A stretch of DNA of 64,000 nt from Undaria pinnatifida (lineage: Eukaryota; Sar; Phaeophyceae; Laminariales; Alariaceae). The notes under the pieces were generated by a model. That model did no database searches, had not been told where the DNA came from, and saw nothing but the letters and a program-made list of their open reading frames with translations. The stretch is taken from NCBI GenBank assembly GCA_012845835.1, contig JABAKD010000025.1, positions 24,227,923-24,291,922 of the forward strand, in the 5' to 3' direction. The position numbers and the translations under genes were made by a program. Shown in pieces: positions 57,378-64,000 of the stretch; positions within the stretch are counted from its first letter, which is position 1, and the number at the start of each line of letters is the position of its first letter.

Positions 57378-60300
57378 AATTAAAATACACTCCAGCTGTG
57401 AGATCGAAGATTTCGTCGAACCTCATCTTTGCAAGCTGTGTGTGATACTCCGATCGCGCGCATTACGAGTTGTGTGTCCTCATTAAGGATATAGTTCGGC
57501 GACTCCCCTTACAGCTACAGTGTAGCTATCAGGGTCAACAGGGTGATTTTAGTCAGTCTGTGCGCGGAAACTATAAAACCCGTTTCTGAGGGGGACAAAA
57601 TCTTACAGCTGTGAAGGAAAAGCGGGGGCCTGGTTTTGATCAAAAGCGAGCGGGTTTGGAGGGGGGCGGGGGGGGGGGGGAAGGGGCAATTTGTGCATGT
57701 AAGCTATAAATCCTTTCGAGGGGGTAAAGCTGACGGTTTTGGCACCAGTATATTATTGGGGGCGGGGGGGAGGGGGGCAGCTTAATATGTGCCTGGAAAC
57801 TATACATTATTTCGAGGGGATAAATGTGACATTTTTGGAAATAATACATCAGTTTATCATGTATATCCTGGGGTAAGTCGTACAATCAGTGAGTAAAGAG
57901 AGGGTGGAGTGTTCGAGAGGGTGGGGTTGGGATGGGTTGGGGGGGGAGGGTGGGGGGTGGGGGCGGGGGGGGGGGGCGGGAGGGGGGGGGGGGGGGAGGG
58001 CTTCAGGTGAGGGGTTTGTTATACGAGTGGTGCTAGGTCTAGGCGAGGGTGCGGGTGATGGGGAAGAAGGGGGCGTTCGAGGCGGGGGGGGGGAGGGGGA
58101 GGGGGGGAATATATATCGTATCTATGGTCTAATATAAAATTAAAATTACACTCTACTAGCTGTGAGATCGAATATTTTGTCGAAACGTATATTTGCAAGG
58201 TTTTTGTGATACTTCGATCGCGTGTTTTACGGGTTTGTGTGTCCTCATTAAGAATATAGATCGGCGGCTCCCCTTGCGACTACAGTGTAGCTATCAGGGT
58301 CAACAGGGCGATGTTAGTCAGTCTGGGCGCGGAAACTATAAACCCGTTTCTAAGGTGAACAAAATCTGACAGTTGTGTAAGGAAATGCATCAGTTTATCA
58401 AGTGATTAATGTAAGTCAAATAGCCGGTGAGGAGACGGCGGAGTTTTAGAGGACGCGGGGGCTTTGTTTTGATCAATAGGGAGCTGGAAAGGGGAGGGGG
58501 GGGGGGGGGGGGGAGGGGAGGGGGGGAAACTCAGTTCGTGCGTGGAAATAATAAATCCTTGAATGAAGGGGATGAATCTGACGGTTTTGGAAAGAATGCA
58601 TAATGCACCAGTTTATCACGGGGGGGGTGGGGGGCGGGGGGCGGGACGGGCGGGGCAGCTCAATCTGTGCGTGAAAACTATACATCGTTCAAGGGGATGA
58701 ATCTGACAATTTTGGAGAATATGCACCAGGTTACCATGGATATCCTGTACGTCGTATAACCAGAGAGCAGAGGGTGGAGTGTTCGAGGAGGGGGGGGTGG
58801 GGGGGGGGGGGGGGGGAGGTAGGCGGTGGGGGAGGGGAGGGAGGGTCTTGGGGTCGCTTTGATGTAGGAGTTTGCCATACAGGTGGTGCTTGGTCTAGGC
58901 GATGATGAGGATGCTGGGGAAGGAGGGGGCATTATGCTGTGGGGGAGGGGGGGGGGGGGGGATTGCAGCAGCGTGATGGGTGGCTCTTGAAAGATATTGA
59001 GGTGATATCCAGTGCGGGGATTTTTTTTACCCTACCGGATTTGATTTTAGGCGGGGCATGCGCGAAATAGAGAGCAGGGAAAATGCTAGGGGGGGGGGGG
59101 GGGGGGATTTCAAGAGGTTTAGGTGACATATACTATTTATTTACACTCCAGCTGTGAGATCAAAGATTTGGTCGAAACTCATCTTTGGAAGATTAGGTGT
59201 AATACTCCGATTTCGCGTTATTATCACCTATGTAGGGGCTTGATATACGCGTTGGGTTACGTCTAGGCGATCGTGTGGTTGTGGGGAAGGAGGGGGCGTT
59301 AGAGGGGGAAGGGGGGATGAATGAAAGCTACGTCATGGATAACTAGAGAGATAATGACGTGATATCAAATGCGTAGAAGTGATTATTACCGTGGCCGATT
59401 TCGATTGTAAGTGGGGCGTTTGAACGAACTGGGCGGGGGGGCGGAAATGAGTTGGAGCTACGGCATGGATGGCTAGAAAGATATTGAGATGATATAAGCT
59501 GGATGATAGTGTTTACTTCTCTGGTAGATTTTGCTGTTAGGTGGGGTGTTTGAACAAGAGAGATCGGGGGGGGGGAAGTGGGCGGGCATTTCAATATGTG
59601 CTCGGAAAATTTTAGCCCTTAAAGCAAAGGGGACGAATCTGACGGTAGTAGCAAGAAGACACCCCATTATATCACCTGCCTGGTAATTTATACTATTCTA
59701 GAAGGTTTGATGTTAGATGTAGCATGCAACCCAGTGTTTAAGTGCAGTACACATCGTGCTAGAGCTTCAAAATTTGTTGTTGTACACTTATCGAAAAATG
59801 AATATTGCAATCGATAGGTACAATCATGTAGATGCCAATATTTTCTGACATCGCTTAATATACGAAAGAGGTACACATTGCCAAATACAACAGGGAAGGT
59901 GATGTGATCATGCAATGTCACCGACATTGGGCACGAGAAGAGGTGAGGCGAATCGTCGTATTTTGGAAGGAACGTTTGGTGTACTTGCGCTCAATACGTT
60001 ACTTCGTTAGTCATACTTCGCTTGGTCTAGGTCGAGAGGCGATCATGCAGACGGTATGTACAAAATACCCTACGTAATAGGTTGGCAGTGTGGTTTACCG
60101 CTATCTTGACATATCGGCCTGTACCTCCTTTTCACATTGTTATTGTCTCCAAATTACCATTTACGCCCTTCATTTTTCTCCGTCGATATGGGACTGTTAG
60201 GTCGCCAATGCTAACACAGAGATACACCTTACAAATACAGCAAGCGAGGTTACGTGGGCATGCGATGTCACCACTTTTGAACGCGAGGTTGACTTTTCTT

Positions 60301-60555
60301 CGTTAGGCATATGCTACAGCGTTTGTCAGAGGCTGACTGGCGATCATGAAACGGCCGGAGACACCAAATCCCATGCGAGATAGATTGGTAGTGTGGTTTA
60401 CCGCAGTGTTAACATATCTGTCTGTACTTCTTTTTTCCATTATAATTTCCTGGGGTATAATTTAACGCCCTGTTTCCACCCCACTGTCGTCGAAGATGTT
60501 GAGTTCCTGTAGGGGTCGCGTCAATGTCTGGTGCTCTAGTTAGTGGTGCTCATGA
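57378..60555. repeat. Fold-back arm R, outer part, copy B (with extra module)
   Basis: Termini at 57378 and at about 58140 mark two consecutive arm beginnings, where copy A has only one. The first (57378-58135) is the extra module. Another terminus-like segment is at about 59143. G-runs are long (57958-58003, 58498-58515, 58795-58816, 59092-59106). The outer end GTGCTCATGAAAATAC at about 60555 mirrors 52985. Confidence 0.75.
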
Positions 60556-61503
60556 AAATACATATATACTGGACACTCATTTTCAATATGAGTCTATCAA
60601 TAGCACGACGTGCGTGAACAAACTTACCTGGTAGGTCCCGAATAAAGACAGAGGTTGATATATCGACGACCCCTTTTACTTACCTAGTCGTAACCCCCCG
60701 AACAACATAAACTGCACTCTCGTATACTTTTATCACACCTACAAATCAGGTTTACATCAGCATCCATGCGTCGAGATTACAGCCAACGTTTTTTAGAAGA
60801 ACCTAGGAATGACACGAATGTATTTTTGGAATTGTTTTGTAATATTTTCTTGCCCAAGCAGTCTGCTTTTGTGCTAACCCTGCTTTTGTTCTGCCCAGCC
60901 GGTGCGTGCGTCAGTTATTGTGTTTTGTCTCCTGCTGACATAATCACGTCGTTGAATTAGAGACGTGTAGCATATATCACTGTCTCGAAAAGCTGTCTCG
61001 AGATATTCTGCCAGCCCAAAGCGCTTCTCTGCAGGAGGACGCATCGACGCGGACACGAGTATTGTTGGATGTATTTTTTTGAAAAAGTTGGGTATTTAAA
61101 TTTATGAATACCGTACACATGTGGATAAAACAAAAATGGCCATTGCTTACAGACCACAAACAGTGGTAGACTGAATGATATAACCACACCTCATCCTGTA
61201 TTTCAAAAAGCTGCTTGTTGTGGACGTTTCGCCAAAAAAGAAGACTAGCGCTGAATACGTAAACAATTGCTCCGTGCCCTCTCCCTACCAATCATACTGC
61301 AATTTGCAGATTAAACTTGCAACATGCGGCGGAACTTGATGACGAACGAGAAACAACTTGAACCAGAGAACAATAGTTCCCTAAAAACACAAAGCTAGTA
61401 ATGAATCGAAAAACCAAGGTAAAAAAATGAGGTTCAAAGGCTGCCCAAAACCATTGTTTATGGAAAAACGTCGAAAATACGCCACCTATTATATTACAAA
61501 AAA
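60556..61503. other. Non-repetitive insert 2, copy B
   Basis: Counterpart of 10406-11443. Minus-strand text such as YTSLIQRRDYVSRRQN and TRVRVDASSCREAL parallels copy A, but an indel breaks frame continuity. No product recognised. Confidence 0.5.
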
Positions 61504-62985
61504 TGAAAATACACTCTAGCTGTGAGATCGATTTTTTTGTCGAAACTCATCTTTGCAAGCTGTGTGTGATACTCCGATCGCGCGTATTGCAAGCTGAGTA
61601 TCCTCATTAAGGATATAGGTCGGCGACTCCCCTTGCAACTACCGCGTAGGTATCAGGGTCAACAGGGTGATGTTAGTCAGTCTGTTCGCGGAAACTATAA
61701 CAACCCTTCCTGAGGGGGACAAAATCTGGCAGCTGTGGAAGGAAGTTCATACGTTTGTCAACGGAATCCTGTAAGTCAAATACCTGGTGATGGAAGAGCG
61801 GAGGTTTAAAGGACGTGGGGATCTGGGTTTGATAAAAAGGGAGCGGGGTTGGAGGAGGGGGGGTGGCGGGGCAGCTCAATTTGTGCGTGGAAACTATAAA
61901 TACTTCAACAAATGGATAAATCTGACGTTTTTGGCAAACAGAAGATGCACCAGTTCATCATGGGGGTAGGTGGGTTGAGGCGGGGGTGGGGCGGGGGGGG
62001 GGCTCAATCTGTTTGTGGGAACTATTCGTTCTTTTGAAGGGATACATGTGACAGTTTTAGAAAGAATGCACCAGTTTATCATGTATATCCTGTATGTCGT
62101 ACAATCAGTGAGTAGAGGGCGGAGTGTTCGAAGGGGTAGGGGTGGGGTGGGGTGGAGGGGTGGGGAGATGGGGAGTTGGGGGTGTGAAGGGGGGGGGGGG
62201 GGGGGGCAAGAGCTTTAGGTGGCATAGATGTACGGGTTTGCTATACGTGTAGTGCTAGGTCTAGACGATGGTGCGGGTGGTGGGGAAGGAGGGGGCGTTC
62301 AGGGTGGGGTGGGGGGGGGGGGATCGGGGGAGGGAGCGGGAAGTGGTGGGGGATCTGAACAAGAGGGACCGGAGGAGGAGTGAGGGGCACATTCCAATGT
62401 GTGCGCGGAAACTATAAATCTTTAAAGGAGACAAATCTGACAGCTGTACCAAGAAGACATTATTTTATGTCATCTGACTGACTGGTAATGTCTACTATTC
62501 CGGAAAGTTTCATGTCAGGTGCAGAAATGCAACGCAGTGTTTAGGTGTAGCAAACAACGTGTTAAATCTTCATCATTTGTTATTGTACATTGATCGAAAG
62601 ATAGAATATTCGTAGTCACCATTATTTTCTGACATCGCTAATTATAAGAAAAATATACGTATTTCTAAATACAACATGCGAGGTGATGTGGTCATGCAAT
62701 GTCACCGCCATCATGTAGCTACCATTATTTTCTGACGTCCCAATTTATAAGAAAAATATAAGTATTGCTAAATACAACATGCGAGGTGATGTGGTCATGC
62801 AATGTCACCGCCATTGAGCACGAGAGGGAGAAATGCGAATCGTCACTATTTTGAAAGGGACGCTTGGTGTACACGCGCTCAATTAGGTTACCTCGTTAGT
62901 AATACTTCGCTTGCCATAGGTGAGGAGGCGATCATGCAGACGGTATGTACGAAATACCCTACGTTATGGGTTATAATCCGTGAAT
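61504..62985. repeat. Fold-back arm R2, copy B
   Basis: Counterpart of 11444-12985. Begins TACACTCTAGCTGTGAGATC; G-runs at 61856-61862, 61992-62001, 62190-62206 and 62311-62322. Confidence 0.75.
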
Positions 62986-63439
62986 TCAATCTACATGTGG
63001 CTCGATGCTGAAATTTGAAAGCTGCGTGCTCCTCTGTGCGGTCGGGAGTTTTTTTTCTATTAAAACATACATGAACCCTTCAATTTCAAGTTTGACGTGT
63101 CTTGAGAGCAATTTCGGTAAATAATCAATATCCACTATGACACCACACTATCTAGAACTCCGATGGAGATTTTGAAACGGTTACCATACTTTGTTACGCT
63201 CGATCCTCCCCCCAACTACCACCATAGAACAGCCGGTACCCAAATCTTCTCGGCAAGTAGTTCATGGCGTTAGTACCACATTGAAATGTTCTCCATCTAG
63301 ATACGGCGATACTTCGGGCAACATTCACAATCGAACACCCAGAGGAATGTTCGTTTTGCCGCCCACAGCAGTCTTATGGGGTGAGTATCCAGCCTGCGAA
63401 AAAACCATTTTCCGCTGGATACACAGATCACACAAGGTG

Positions 63440-63780
63440 AAACCGATCATTATATCGGCATACCTTCTTGTCTCACCCCACGTCGTTCAGTCTTCACCCC
63501 TCCCTTCAGAGTAATACCATAAGCTACCTGGCACACAGTACACTTTTCATCGCTAACACTCCATCACGATGCGCTCTTTCGCTGCCCTGGCCACAATCGC
63601 CGCTGCCACTCATGTCGGCGCTGCATCAAGGAAGGATAGCGTATTCATGCACACCACGGAGTATGTACCGCGCATGCATCCATCGATGTTGCTTGGAAAA
63701 TGAATACCCCGATAAAAATGTTGTCGTTTGAAAAATCCCCATCTCTCTAGCCGGTGATATCGCACACATTGGCTATTAAG
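63440..63780 (+). other. Conserved island around a signal-peptide start, copy B
   Basis: Matches 13419-13759 almost exactly; see that entry for the contrast with the flanks. Confidence 0.7.
63569..63703 (+). pseudogene. Signal-peptide ORF of secreted F5/8-family gene, copy 3
   Basis: Identical in all 44 codons to 13548-13682, including the lost splice donor. Followed by the same acceptor-like CTCTCTAG and a Cys-rich exon with the same TAA after GDIAHIGY. The rest lies beyond the window. Confidence 0.6.
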
Positions 63781-63938
63781 GCTATTGTATTCTGCGTTCG
63801 TATGCTGAAGGTTCTGGGTGTTGTGGGTATCACATTACGGTTTAAACATATCCAAGGCGTCCACGATATCGTGCACACGTCATGTAGTTGCAATGTCGGT
63901 ATACGTGTTGATGCCCGTCCTCGAACAGAGCACTGATA
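63751..63938 (+). pseudogene. Cys-rich second exon of the secreted gene, copy 3 (decayed)
   Basis: Counterpart of 13730-13917 with about a dozen substitutions. It keeps the same first stop and has GATAACG in place of the donor, so it too cannot be spliced or translated like the minus-strand relative. Confidence 0.6.
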
Positions 63939-64000
63939 ACGTCGTTCGACGGGTTGACCTTCCTGATCTCATGGCAGGAGATCGCAAGTGCAAGTCGAAA

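Larger units (their letters stand above)
51810..64000. repeat. Large direct repeat, copy B (right end outside window)
   Basis: Colinear with 3056-13979, with the same inserts at the same places. It differs by an additional arm module (57378-58135), an extra insertion near 52040-52150 and a longer centre between the opposing arms (55761-55935). It still matches copy A at the last base of the window. Confidence 0.9.

Noticed and set aside
57889-58137. Gly-rich and Pro-rich frames across arms (also 8432-8920, 42067-42315, 12113-12358)
   Set aside because: They are translations of poly-G/poly-C tracts in fold-back arms and are not conserved in frame between copies.

Overview
This is eukaryotic nuclear DNA. 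Spliced exons with GT/AG boundaries are visible, there are signal-peptide exons of secreted proteins, a Ty1/copia LTR retrotransposon, long homopolymer tracts and almost no uninterrupted coding sequence. Nothing resembles bacterial operons, tRNA or rRNA genes. The species cannot be named from this text. The secreted F5/8 (discoidin-like) proteins, the glutamine-rich copia gag and the intron-rich layout would fit an alga or another stramenopile, but that is inference. Most stop-free stretches of 60-170 codons here are within chance expectation, so only those with family motifs, homologous copies or splice logic are called genes.

Layout. 1-3055: single-copy sequence with no supported gene. 3056-13979: copy A of a large direct repeat; copy B occupies about 51810-64000 and runs off the window (offset 48.7 kb at its left end, exactly 50021 bp at its right end). 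Each copy holds a giant fold-back structure. In copy A its arms are about 4195-6559 (C-rich top strand) and 6560-12985 (G-rich top strand), with two non-repetitive inserts. Each copy then ends in a conserved island with a 44-codon signal-peptide ORF. 13548-15530 (+) and 26987-28691 (-) are two inverted relatives of a secreted protein: signal peptide, Cys-rich exon, F5/8-like exon. The + copy is a pseudogene; the - copy is largely open. 20.3-23.05 kb is a decayed, GC-rich retroelement with a reverse-transcriptase scrap. 30.95-35.72 kb is a tandem triplication carrying OTU-family cysteine protease genes, each copy broken differently. 35.96-40.5 kb (and 19.2-20.0 kb) holds a degenerate TACCTAA/TTAGGTA-rich repeat in both orientations. 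41.3-44.0 kb is more fold-back arm DNA. A full-length but inactivated copia element (44023-51059, minus strand) has inserted into a poly-C tract of an arm.

How the parts relate. The window is shaped mainly by duplication: a 50-kb-spaced segmental repeat, inverted arms built of short tandem modules separated by poly-C/poly-G, a local OTU triplication and repeated capture of the secreted-protein gene. The two most unusual items are the modular fold-back family, with its conserved terminal sequence TACACTCCAGCTGTGAGATC, and the sharply conserved 340-bp island around the signal-peptide start inside the duplicated segment.
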